DNA of 64,000 bases from Galdieria sulphuraria (taxonomy: Eukaryota > Rhodophyta > Bangiophyceae > Galdieriales > Galdieriaceae): positions 7,501 through 71,500 of the forward strand of contig NW_005178463.1 in assembly GCF_000341285.1 (NCBI RefSeq), written 5' to 3'. Of the stretch, positions 1 to 10,302 are shown in pieces. Each line of letters starts with the position of its first letter. Positions within the stretch are counted from its first letter, which is position 1. The notes beneath the pieces were generated by a model that saw nothing but the letters and a program-made list of their open reading frames with translations, made no database searches and was not told the DNA's origin. Position numbers and translations under genes: made by a program.

Positions 1-478
1 CTACATTTCCAGCTTTCTTTAGAAAAAAGGAACCGAGTTGCTTTTCTTCAATGACAAAAAAAATCACTCTTCAAATTTCGCTTACACTACGTAGAATGAG
101 AGATACGGCTCTTTCTACTCGCTGTCACGTTAGACTCCTTGGTCCGTGTTTCAAGACGGGTCGAAATCTACCATTTCGTCCATGATACTTGAGATAAATC
201 ATACATAGTCAAGTAGATACACATTCCACATTCACAGACACCATCATTTCCACAAATTGAAAAATTTCGGAAATCATGGGCAACTTGAATATAGCCTTGC
301 ATCTACTTTTACCATGTACATGGACATCCCATGGAAATAACCAACATTCACAAAAAAATATAATAATTTTTGCAAACTAGGATTTCCAGGGTCATTTTAT
401 AAAAAAACACTAGTAGATTGCGCTTCCCTCTCAACGGTTTCAAGTACTATTGCACTCTCTTCTCAAAGTCCTTTCCAT

Positions 479-512
<34 letters not shown>

Positions 513-856
513 TCTTTCATATTTAGCCTTGGATGATATATAACACCCAACTCATTAAGGCTGTACTACCAAACAACCCGACTCTACCGTTTCTAGTATC
601 GTAACGCATGACACTGAAAAAGATAAACGGGATTATCACCCTCCACGATATTCCATTCCAGGAAATTTGCTTTTTCTTTCATGCAAATACTAGAAAACAT
701 TGAAATATACATCTCCTTTTCAAAAAGAAAAAGGATTTTCAAATTGAGCTACTCCCACTTCGCTCGCCGCTACTATGAGAATTCCAGTTGGTTTCTTTTC
801 CTCCGCTTAATAATATGCTTAAGTTCAGCGGGTAACCTCGTCTGATTGGAGGTCTC
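1..856 (-). rRNA. 28S (LSU) rRNA, 5' part, cut by window edge
   Basis: The complement reads through the conserved LSU start (CCCGCTGAACTTAAGCATAT near 815-835) and on to the D1 core at about 480-520. The conserved block after D2 lies near 137-163 (complement of GGTCCGTGTTTCAAGACGG). The D2 expansion between about 165 and 440 is strongly AT-rich and not alignable by eye. Only about the first 850 nt of the LSU are in the window; the rest lies to the left. No group I intron is needed to explain the spacing of conserved blocks. Confidence 0.95.
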
Positions 857-1354
857 AATAATAGCAAAATGTCTACGAAGAGAACAGTGTAAAGTACATA
901 TATACGTACATACAACAAGACTGCAAAACTAGGAAATGATCACGACGATGAAAATAAATATCAATTCTCATCACTTTCAATACCTATCCTAGTTTCATGA
1001 CCATGCTGTTTTTCATTCTTCATTATATCAAGGAAAGACTTTCAAATCAACTCATGATTGAAAACAATGACATGTGTCACTTTAAATCCATCACAAATAG
1101 AATGAATATCTTTCTCAAATAATAAAGACATGTACTCTACTGTCTTCTTCTCTAGACAAATCGTACAATTCTTCCATTCATTCATCCATCATCATCATAT
1201 GTATAAATATACAATGAACAAATCCCTGAAAGAAAATACAATGATGATTAAACTTATCATCACCAACTCGTGTCGAAAAACTCGATTCAATGATCATCAA
1301 GTCATTTCCCATCCATCTACTTGAGTATTGCATCCCAATAAATGATGTATATGA
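857..1354 (-). other. Internal transcribed spacer 2 (ITS2)
   Basis: Spacer of about 500 nt between the 5.8S 3' end and the 28S start. It is AT-rich with no coding potential. Boundaries are inferred from the conserved flanking rRNA ends, so each is uncertain by a few bases. Confidence 0.85.
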
Positions 1355-1519
1355 AAGACACTCCAACAGACGTGCTTCCAAGGAAAAATAAACTTGAAAG
1401 CGCAACTTGCGTTCAAAGATTCAATGATTCACGAAAACTTGCAGTTCACACTACATTTCGCTTTTTGCCGCGTTCTTCATCGTAAAGAGAGCCGAGATAT
1501 CCACCGTTGAGAGCTTTAT
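1355..1519 (-). rRNA. 5.8S rRNA
   Basis: The complement contains the canonical 5.8S core: CTCAACGGTGGATATCTCGG at the 5' side, GATGAAGAACGCGGC, then TGAATCATTGAATCTTTGAA and the 3' GCACGTCTGTTGG segment that pairs with the 28S 5' end. The length of about 160 nt is normal. The exact ends are estimated. Confidence 0.93.
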
Positions 1520-1984
1520 TTTTTCTAGTTGCTATTTTTAGATTATTTCTATTTTTGGTAACATACTCTCAAAAGGGAGAAAATAGATAATAGAGAGAAA
1601 AATAAAAAAGAGAGAAAAAGAAAAAGATAATGAGAAATAGAGAAAATAGAGAAATAGAGAAACAATGAGAAATGATGAGAAACAATGAGAAATAGAGAAA
1701 GAGTATTTTTCTCTCTCTCTCCCCTCTCATTCTTACTCTTCGTTTATTCCCTCGTTTCTCTTCTCATTCTCTGCTTCCTCTCTCTCCCGCTCTCTCTCTC
1801 CCTTCCTTCCTTTCGTGCAGTGCACAGGGTGTATATAAGATATATATGGATAGATAGATAGAAAAATAGATATACATCGATAAAGAAAGTTTAGAAAATA
1901 CTCGCATACTTTCCTCACTCTTCCCTTTATCCACCCATTATATACCTCTCTCACATCAACCTATCCATATACCTTACAACTGTG
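1520..1984 (-). other. Internal transcribed spacer 1 (ITS1) with purine/pyrimidine hairpin
   Basis: About 465 nt between 18S and 5.8S. On the plus strand 1575-1702 is almost pure purine (repeats of GAGAAATAGAGAAA type) and 1708-1810 is almost pure pyrimidine (CTCTCTCTCTCCCC type). The two arms are complementary, so the transcript should form one long hairpin with its turn near 1703-1708. ORFs called on either strand here are artefacts of the low-complexity sequence. Confidence 0.85.
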
Positions 1985-2043
<59 letters not shown>

Positions 2044-2119
2044 CAATAAGGTTCAACGTACTTTTCATCTTACCCTCTCAAATCAAAAAATAAAACAAGC
2101 CGTACGCTTCACCGGATCG

Positions 2120-2167
<48 letters not shown>

Positions 2168-2613
2168 TTCAACGCAAGTTGATGACTCGCGTTTACAAGG
2201 AATTCCTCGTTCATAAATACAGTTACAGTATTCAATCCCAAGCACGATGCAATTTCAAAGTTTACCATACTCTTCTCAGAAATGGTCTCTTACAACTATT
2301 TGATCGCATCAGTGTAGCCCGCGTGCAGCCCAGGACATCAAAGGGCATCACAGACCTGTTATTGCCTAAAACTTCCATCCGTGAAAAACGAATAGTACCT
2401 CTAAGAAGTATATATCGTATATCTTCAAATACAATATAACTAGTTAGCAGGAAAAGGTCTCGTTCGTTAACGGAATTAACCAGACAAATCACTCCACCAA
2501 CTAAGAACGGCCATGCACCACCACCCATAAAATCAAGAAAGAGCTATCAATCTGTCAATCATGATCATGTCCGGACCTGGTAAGTTGCCCCGTGTTGAGT
2601 CAAATTAAGCCGC

Positions 2614-2661
<48 letters not shown>

Positions 2662-3810
2662 ACTTGCGACCATACTCCCCCCAGAACCCAAAATCTTTGG
2701 TTTCCCGAATAAAAAGGATGTACGATTGAATAATCAATACACCATCTTTAAGATGGCAACGTTTATGGTTAAGACTACGACGGTATCTAATCGTCTTCGA
2801 TCCCCTAACTTTCGTCCTTGATCAATGGGAATATCCTTGCCAAACGCTTTCGCAACTGTTCGTCTTCCAAAAATCCAAGAATTTCACCTCTGACTAGGGA
2901 ATACAAATGGCCCCAACTACCCCTATTGATGCATTTTCAATCAATAAAACTTCCTACTAAAGTCTTATCAATACATAAATACTATTATACCATGCTAAGC
3001 TATACTTTCACAAGAAGCGCTTGAAACACTCTAATTTTTTCACAGTAAATCAAAATCAATGTCAAAAATCAATCAATCAAGATCAATCCAAACATTCATT
3101 TCAAAATGAGTGTCGTCCATTCATACTCTTTCAAAAAAAAGAGTAAAATGAAAAACATCTCACAGTTCAGACTACGGGCGTTTTAACTGCAACAACGTTC
3201 GTGTACGCTATTGGAGCTGGAATTACCGCGGCTGCTGGCACCAGACTTGCCCTCCAATCGTTACTTCGTTACGCGTTTACATAAACGTCATGCCAATAAA
3301 ATAACACTTAGTGTTATCTATCAGTATTTCTTGTCGCTACCTCCCTGTGTCAGGATTGGGTAATTTGCGCGCCTGCTGCCATCCTTGGATGTGGTAGCCA
3401 TCTCTCAGGCTCCCTCTCCGGAATCGAACCCTAATTCCCCGTTACCCGTCAACACCACGGTAGGCCTCAATCCTACCGTCAAAAGTTGATAGGGCAGATA
3501 TTCAAACAATGCGTCAATAGTAAAAAGACTATCAATCCACAAAATTATCATGATTCAACATTCAACACTAAACCCTGTGACAGGAAAAGTGTAAAGTAGG
3601 ACCACTAATAAGTGCAATTCCCAAAAATGGAAATAGGGCATGTATTAGCTCTAGCATTACTAGGGTTATCCATATAACAAACTAACATTGTGTAGATTAT
3701 AACTGTTTTAATGAGCCATTCACAGTCTCGCCATCCATGTGGCTTATACTGGCATTTGCATGGCTTAATCCTTGAGACAAGCATACGCGACCCGCAGGAT
3801 CAACGGGGTA
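1985..3810 (-). rRNA. 18S (SSU) rRNA, complete
   Basis: The complement starts with CCCCGTTGATCCTGCGGG at 3791-3808 and ends with the conserved GGAAGGATCATT at 1985. The universal landmarks are at expected distances: the 530 loop (complement of ATTACCGCGGCTGCTGGCAC near 3222), the 1100 region (CCGTCAATTCCTTTAAGTTT near 2640) and GACGGGCGGTGTGTAC near 2136. Length of about 1.83 kb is normal, so there is no intron. The variable regions are very AT-rich. Helix 1 carries compensatory changes relative to the usual CTGG/CCAG pair (see findings). Confidence 0.97.
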
Positions 3811-6109
3811 TCATGTATATACAACACAAAGAAAAGAGAGAAAATGTCCACAAAATTGATTGATATACACACAAAAACAGCACAATAGAAACAACATGAA
3901 TATACACACATAAAATGTACATACCATAAGTCAAAAAATTGTATCTTTGTGTCGTACACAATTTTGGTGGAATATTCACCTTTTTTCTTCCTCTTCCTCT
4001 TTTCCTAAACTGGAAAAGATGGAAATTTTACTTTTTTTCTTTCGAATAATAAACGTCTCAATGAAACCCCAAACACACACAGATGGGATCCATCTATAAC
4101 ATTCATCATTGAAAAAACCATCCTTTGTTTCATTCCTTTGTCTTGTTGGAAGAAAATACATCTCTTAAAATACTACTTACTATTTTACATTCAGTACTGT
4201 GATTCACACAAAAATGAAATCATGACAATACATAAATGAAAATAGAGTAGCAGAGGTTTCCTTCAAAAAGACAAAAAACATATAGTCCATTCTATAAAGA
4301 TGAGCGGCGAATAAAAATTCAAGCCAAATAATCTCTAACTCATCAAGATGGAAACTATATTCATACTTTTGAATCAAAATAACATTACCAAATCATCGGT
4401 AGTTTAATACATCAACTCCTAACCATACTATATACATCACAACATGCAGTATACAGAAAAAATTCCAAAAGAGACAAAGAAAAAGAGGAGACATAAAGAC
4501 ACGCAAATACATACATACATACATCTATGCAGTACGCACAAGCACATCTTCAACATCCTCCTTCTTTCTTTCTCTTTTTGAAACCATTCTGATTACCCAC
4601 AGTTTTGAAATCAATGGCAAAGATGGATTACAAATCATGTATCATTGGAAAGGGACTACCCCCATTCAGGGATTCCCCACTCCCAATTCAATCATCATCT
4701 TCATCCATACATAAAGCCATTCAACTTTCGCATATCACTCCACTTTACTCGTCTTTGAACACTAGTAAAAGTGGTTTTCTTCTTGTCTGTCTGGCTTCAT
4801 TTTTCTGGAAAAAAATGCTATTTAAAAAGCCAAAAGTGACGGTTCGTTGCGCGGGCTTTTGAGATGAATCAAATGATGACACGTGGCAACAAAACAGTTT
4901 GAAACTCAACAAAAGGAAAACAAACCAACACTCTTTTTTTATTATACAAACAATAAAAACCTAGCTTTTAAACCCCTCTCAAAAAAAACCAACTCTCTCT
5001 TGTTTTACACTACAAAATATATATATATATAGATATACGAGTGTCTAGAAAATAAACCCATCTTCCTAATTGTCACTCTTGTGTGAGGGGATACACTCAA
5101 TAAAAACAACTCAAAAGGTCAAAACTCTTCAAACTTTCATAGTGAGGTCGAAACTCTCCTTCAAAAGCAAAGTTTCAAAAGGAGAGAACATTTCCAATAC
5201 TCCCTATTGTATACACACACACAAAAGAAGAAGAGTTCATAGCTCTATACAATAAAAAAAAGAGGATAAACCCTCACACCCCTCCTCTCTCTCTCTTCTA
5301 CTTGACAAGGCAAGACTATTTGTGAAAAAATAGAACAAAAAACCCCCAAAAAAATGTAACCTAAAAGTTGAGTTACTACTTGAATAACTTGTCCTTTGAC
5401 ACAAAAGTACAACAAAAATTTCAAACTCTACATAGTGTCCTCAACATTTCAAATGATTGGATGATTATTCTTTGAACCTTGGTCCCAACATGATTGCTTT
5501 TGTACGTTGCTGAAAAAGTTACAACCATCAAACTTTCTCAAGTTGTATGGGAAAATAAAGAGTCGCTGTGTAAGCATACACTACTTTATTTTGAAACAAC
5601 TCCAAAAAAGAAAGACTCTAGTGAGTTGGAAGCAGCAATCATAGTTGGGTATTACTTGTAATGATTGAGCGTTTTCCAAAATATAGTCGCAAGTTTGAAA
5701 TTGACAGAATTATCGTTAACAACAGTTTGCAGTTGACTATACAAAAGTAGTTACACCCTTTTATTTCTTTCGAGTAAAAAGAATACTCAACTAGTTACCT
5801 CACCATGTACAAACAACTCTATAAAGACATACCAACTTGCTTCGGAAACAGAATACTACGAGGGGAAAAATATTTGGATAAAAGAAATTACGAAAACTTC
5901 TTTCAAATTAGGAACGACGCACTAACAAACTACAACCAAAAAAGAAAGGAACAAAGAAGTCAGAATAATCTCCTTAAAGTCCCTCTATATTTTTCCTTCT
6001 TTGTCTCTTGCCAAAATTCCACGTTCTTGTCAATTTGCAAATTGACTGTAAAAGGGAAAAAAATGCCTCGTCAATCGCGCCATTATACCATTATTAAAAA
6101 TAGCTTACA
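3811..6109. other. rDNA upstream spacer (5' ETS/promoter region), no gene recognised
   Basis: About 2.3 kb upstream of the leftward rRNA transcript, so it should hold the Pol I promoter and 5' external transcribed spacer. It is AT-rich with short A, T and CT tracts and a small TA run near 5018-5036. Open frames at 4605-4862 and 5805-6167 have low-complexity or unfamiliar translations and no splice support; I do not call them genes. No second rRNA copy is seen on this side, so the unit does not appear to continue as a tandem array to the right. Confidence 0.6.
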
Positions 6110-7357
6110 ATGTCGAAACTCTCTCAGGATTCCAACTTTTTCAAGGCTTCCATGGAAGCAAAACTAAAATTGGAACAATACACTTGCAATTTTCTCTATC
6201 AGCTTATGAGTAAAAACCAGTTTGGATTGCAGCCTTCTCGTCGACTCGTAATATTTTGGAGAGTTGCGGATATCATTCAAACTAGTCTGTGTGATAAAAA
6301 AGCTATCTCAAAACGAGACAGTATGAAAATTCTCAAAAGTTTAAACAAATCCATTGAACCTTTTACAGTCTATTATTCGGAACATAAAGTAGCTCGTAGC
6401 CAGAAAGAAACCGACCGAGCAATCAAACGTCTTTGTTTCATTTTGTCAATACCTCGACACTATTTAATGGTCGTAGCAGGACCTAGAGGACTTTTAGCAG
6501 GAGGTTTACGGATTGTTTTCCAAAATGGTACAGAAATAGATATCGGAAAAACGTCATCTGGAGTATCCATTCCAGAAGCCCCATATGAGATAGAAAACAT
6601 TCAAACAGATGCCCAATTCATCATGGTAACAAACTTGCGCGAGAGAACATATATATTCTGATATTGAAAATTTCGTTTGTAGATTGTAGAGAAGAACAGT
6701 GTATTTCACCATCTCACTCAACACCAGTTTTTCGACAGATTTCCAAAAGGCATATTACTAAGCAGTTCAGGTAATTCTAATCTCAAGTACGGCATAAATC
6801 TAAACCGTAAAGGTTATCCCTCGCAAGCGTTTTCGGACTTTTTGGTTCTGCTCCGTGTCAACTGTCCCGAAGCGCCTATTCTGTTCCTTGTAGACGCAGA
6901 TCCATATGGCGTCCATATAGCTTTGTGTCACCTACAGTCTCTGCAAAAAGAGTAAGGTCACCGACCTTCTTTGACTCGTCAAATTGACAACAGTTAGAGC
7001 TTTAAGCAGTTTGGCTTTCTGGATAGGTATATCCGTGGAGGACGTAGAAAGGGTAAAATACGATGCAACCTTAAGTATAACAGCGCGGGATAGAGCAAAG
7101 GCACAAAAACTACTTCAAATGTTACGAGAGGCAAGTTTTCGATGTGTTTAGAATTTTTTTCGTAAAGGTCAAGTTAGGTGAATAGCATTGAAAAAACAGT
7201 CGAGGCAGAACTTTCGTCCGAACTGGAAAGAATATTGACTCTAGAGAAGAAAGCGGAAATTGAAGCTCTCTGTGAATCGATTGCTACCCATAATTGTTTC
7301 CTTTGTTCAAGTTATTTACCACAACAATTTATCAAATATATAGCTTCCTCTCGATAG
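6110..7357 (+). CDS. SPO11: SPO11 / DNA topoisomerase VI subunit A family protein
   Basis: This family makes the Tyr-linked double-strand breaks that start meiotic recombination (SPO11) or forms plant-type Topo VI (Top6A). Five exons can be joined in frame: 6110-6625, 6683-6770, 6813-6951, 6998-7130 and 7178-7357, giving 351 aa, a normal size. Residues about 60-125 are the winged-helix part, with a VYY that may hold the catalytic Tyr. Residues 120-165 show the core GPRGLLAGGLR. Exon 2 gives IVEKNSVFHHL, including the metal-binding Glu, and exon 3 the Toprim signature DADPYGVHI. The C-terminus KKAEIEALCES fits the family. Intron 4 (7131-7177) has GC-AG ends. The start is the first Met that keeps the domain whole. 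I cannot tell SPO11-1, -2 and -3 (Top6A) apart. Confidence 0.88.
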
Positions 7358-7954
7358 CTATAAAAGTATCAGACTACTCTTTATGAGTGTACGGAGAAAC
7401 TTTTTTGAGTATTTGACCTTGTTTCTTCTATTAGAGGCGACCTTGAAGCTTGGCAACTTCCTAGCTTCTGAATGTGCGTGATAGCTCCAATGCAAACTTG
7501 TTGTCACCGTAAAGAATTACTTTACAAGTTGATGTTTTGGATAGACATTTTCTTAACTCGTTGTATTCCACCGTATCAATACACAAAGCTATTGGCATCA
7601 TACTAGTTAAACCTAAAAATTCAATCGTCTCTCATAATTTAAAACTTTTGGGTACGTATAAATAAAAGAACTTGGAAATTTATATTAGTAAACATGTCTA
7701 TAGAAGAAACTTCCCAACTTTCTGAATCTTATTTTTTCAATGGAATTACAAACTAGTAGATTCTTATACAACGCAACAAAATCAAAACCAAAAAAATCGA
7801 ACAAAATTTGAAAAGAGAAACTGTTGTTCTACAAATATTGTAACTCAAACTGAAATACTCAACATTTCTTACCTTCCATTCGTCAATGAAACTTCATCTA
7901 GACATAAGTAATACCTTTACTTAAATATTATCTCAATGGCTTCTAGATTTTGTA
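7358..7954. other. Intergenic, nothing recognised
   Basis: Convergent spacer between the SPO11-family gene and the 3' end of the NAPE-PLD-like gene. AT-rich, no tRNA, no credible ORF. Confidence 0.6.
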
Positions 7955-9311
7955 CTATGGACCCGGCGTAGACTCTCCATGTCTTAAAGTTCGAAAACTT
8001 CCGAGGTTCAGCTTATTTGCAGCGATAAGATTCCTTAATAGTTGAGGAGGTTCAAGAAAATATTCGTTGGTCAAAATAAAAGTGCCCCAGTGTATACCAA
8101 TTGAAAAACGACTCCCAATATCATTATGGATCTTCAATGCCTGCTCAGGATCAACATGCTGAGGTGACATAAACCATCTAAATAATATATGAAAATACAT
8201 AAATGTGAGGAGCTAATTTAAACCATTTCCAAAGCAACTTCAAACGAACCTTGGATGGTAGGCACCAATAGGAATAGCTGCACAGTCAAAAGGTCCCAAA
8301 TATCTTCCTATTGTCTGGAATACTGGACAATAACCTGTATCACCAGCAAAATAAAACTTGATAGTGCTACCAATTACTGCAAAACTTCCCCACAACGCAT
8401 GATTCGTATCCCAAATAGTTCTTCTGCTCCAATGCTGAGCAGGTGTCATAAAAACTCTCAACTTGCCATCTACATCAACGTGTTCCCACCAATTCAACTC
8501 ATATATCTGTTGACGGATCCTCGTATCCACATGAAGTCGTTCCAAGAGGCTTTTCACACCTAAAGGAACCACTACAATTGCTTGTCGATGTCTCTCAGAT
8601 TTAAGTAAATCCCTCAAAGTGTTCTTGTCCAAATGGTCTATGCGAAAAGTAAAATCAGTGACAAACAAAGAGATTCTCGGTTATTCTACCGTAATGATTA
8701 TGAGAAATGAGAATTACATCCAAGGATGGCAAATCCTCTAGTTCACAAGGCACTGGCCGTATTCTCTTGGGACCCATAAACTGAAACGGCGAACACCTTT
8801 CACTAAAGACAGGGTCGGTAAGGATATTAAAACCATCAAACTGGGCTAATACTGAAGAATGTCCCAACCAGGTCAGACGAAACGTCCCCTGGCTAGGAGG
8901 CTTTTCGAGTAGAGCACGATTAACGCGTTGTACTGGTAGCAACAGATCAAGTTCATTCCGATTTTTCGGAACATTGCTTTCATCTTTTGTCGTGCTTAAC
9001 CAACGAAACAAGTCCCATAGTCGTTTGTCCCTCCAAGAACTCCACGGGTTTTTAAATGTTCCTTGACTCTTTAGAGGAAGAGGAAGTTCTTCACTTTTCG
9101 GGAAGTAACCACCATCAAACGAAGACGAAAACACTGATATATTTCTGGACGAAGAAGGCACTTCCGAATATTTCAAAGGCAATTTACTTGCGTGAGTTTC
9201 CATTCCCCTGAATCTTCCAAAAAGTAGCTCACGACAGTGACTTACAGCTACGAGACTCTTGAAGATATATGAACATCCAAGTGACTTTACAAGTTTGCCC
9301 ACAAGCATCAA
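7955..9311 (-). CDS. NAPE-PLD-like metallo-beta-lactamase-fold hydrolase
   Basis: Members of this family hydrolyse N-acyl-phosphatidylethanolamines or related substrates with a di-zinc site. Three exons (9311-8690, 8637-8250, 8177-7955) give 410 aa. The fold begins with LTWLGHSSVLAQFDG. The zinc motif HNHYDHLD is assembled exactly across intron 1, with the G at 8690 plus AC of exon 2 making the Asp. Later come FAGDTGY, HPRWFMSPQHVDPEQA and HWGTF, typical of the NAPE-PLD branch. The first 95 residues or so are unconserved and could target the protein to an organelle or membrane; an internal Met (METHASK) is an alternative start. Introns are 52 and 72 nt. Confidence 0.9.
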
Positions 9312-9525
9312 ATTGACATCCTCTCGAAACGTTTACAAACCGTTTCACTATATCAAGTACAAAGAAATGTGACGAACACACAAACAAATACATAAATATA
9401 TGTTTAAAGTCTTTGCTATTACACTTGCGCAACTTTATCCGCTTCTAACTAACTCGATTTGTAATTTCCTATCTTCAGTAATTTTCTAGTCTCAAGAATA
9501 TTCCAACCGCTTGAACTAGGATACA

Positions 9526-9568
<43 letters not shown>

Positions 9569-10302
9569 TTATATATGTTTCAATCCAATATTGTACTGAA
9601 ACGCTTGGTGGCGATGCAAATGCTGCCATCTCCAGCTCTATTCGACATATCCCAATGGAGCAAAAGTTTATGGGTTGAAACTTTATGGGCTGTTTGTACT
9701 ATGAATCTCCTGCTCGTATGCCAAAAGCAATCGTTCTCAAAGATCAGGACTTCTGACTTTTGTGAAGAATTTGAAACAATCGTTTCAGCGTACTGAGACT
9801 TTTTACAGAGAGAATAATACTCAAACCAAGAGTTCTCGGCAATACCGAAAACAGCAAGAGCAAAGTTTCTCAGAAAAAAGCTTTTTATAAAAACTGCAGA
9901 CAATTTCAAGCTCCTTTAGTCTTACCTCAAATGTAAACATCACCTTACATGATAAACAATTATTGCCAATTAGGAAGAAAGGACAAAAGAACTTCAAAGG
10001 CCTCAAAAAATAACGTAGAACACTAGGACGAATGGCTTTTCAAAATTTACGCAGCATCTACAACGAGAAGTTCATAAGTTGTGACTCAAAAAGTTTCGCT
10101 AACAGCTGTAGCTTTGAAAGATTGGAAAGATGACAGACTCAGAAAGAATCTAATTTGTACAATTTGTGGAAAGCAGTTACCAACTAGTTTTCAACTTTGG
10201 ACTCTTATACTTTTCCTGAGCTACATCGTTCGGAAATCATAGTTCACGTGAGTTATGGTTCAACTAATCAAACCAACTCAAAGAGTTAACAAGCCGTCAA
10301 TT
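9312..10302. other. Intergenic with TA microsatellite, uncertain small ORFs
   Basis: Contains a pure TA run at 9528-9566. Open frames at 9575-9796 (+) and 9580-9909 (-) overlap each other and match nothing I know. On the plus strand near 10150 a short stretch reads LICTICGKQLP, a CxxC pair that might be the end of a small zinc-ribbon protein, but I could not build an exon upstream of it. It is otherwise probably 3' flank of beta-adaptin. Confidence 0.4.
9528..9566. repeat. TA dinucleotide microsatellite
   Basis: About 19 uninterrupted TA units in intergenic DNA between two genes. Confidence 0.95.

Noticed and set aside
1130-3024. Protein ORFs inside the rDNA unit
   Set aside because: They lie in rRNA and spacer DNA and have low-complexity or unrelated translations.
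1985-3810. Group I intron in 18S rRNA
   Set aside because: Spacing between conserved landmarks matches a normal 1.8-kb 18S; the long AT-rich blocks are variable regions.
5805-6167. 120-codon ORF upstream of the SPO11-family gene
   Set aside because: It overlaps the SPO11 start in another frame, has no recognisable domain and uses AT-rich codons typical of non-coding DNA.
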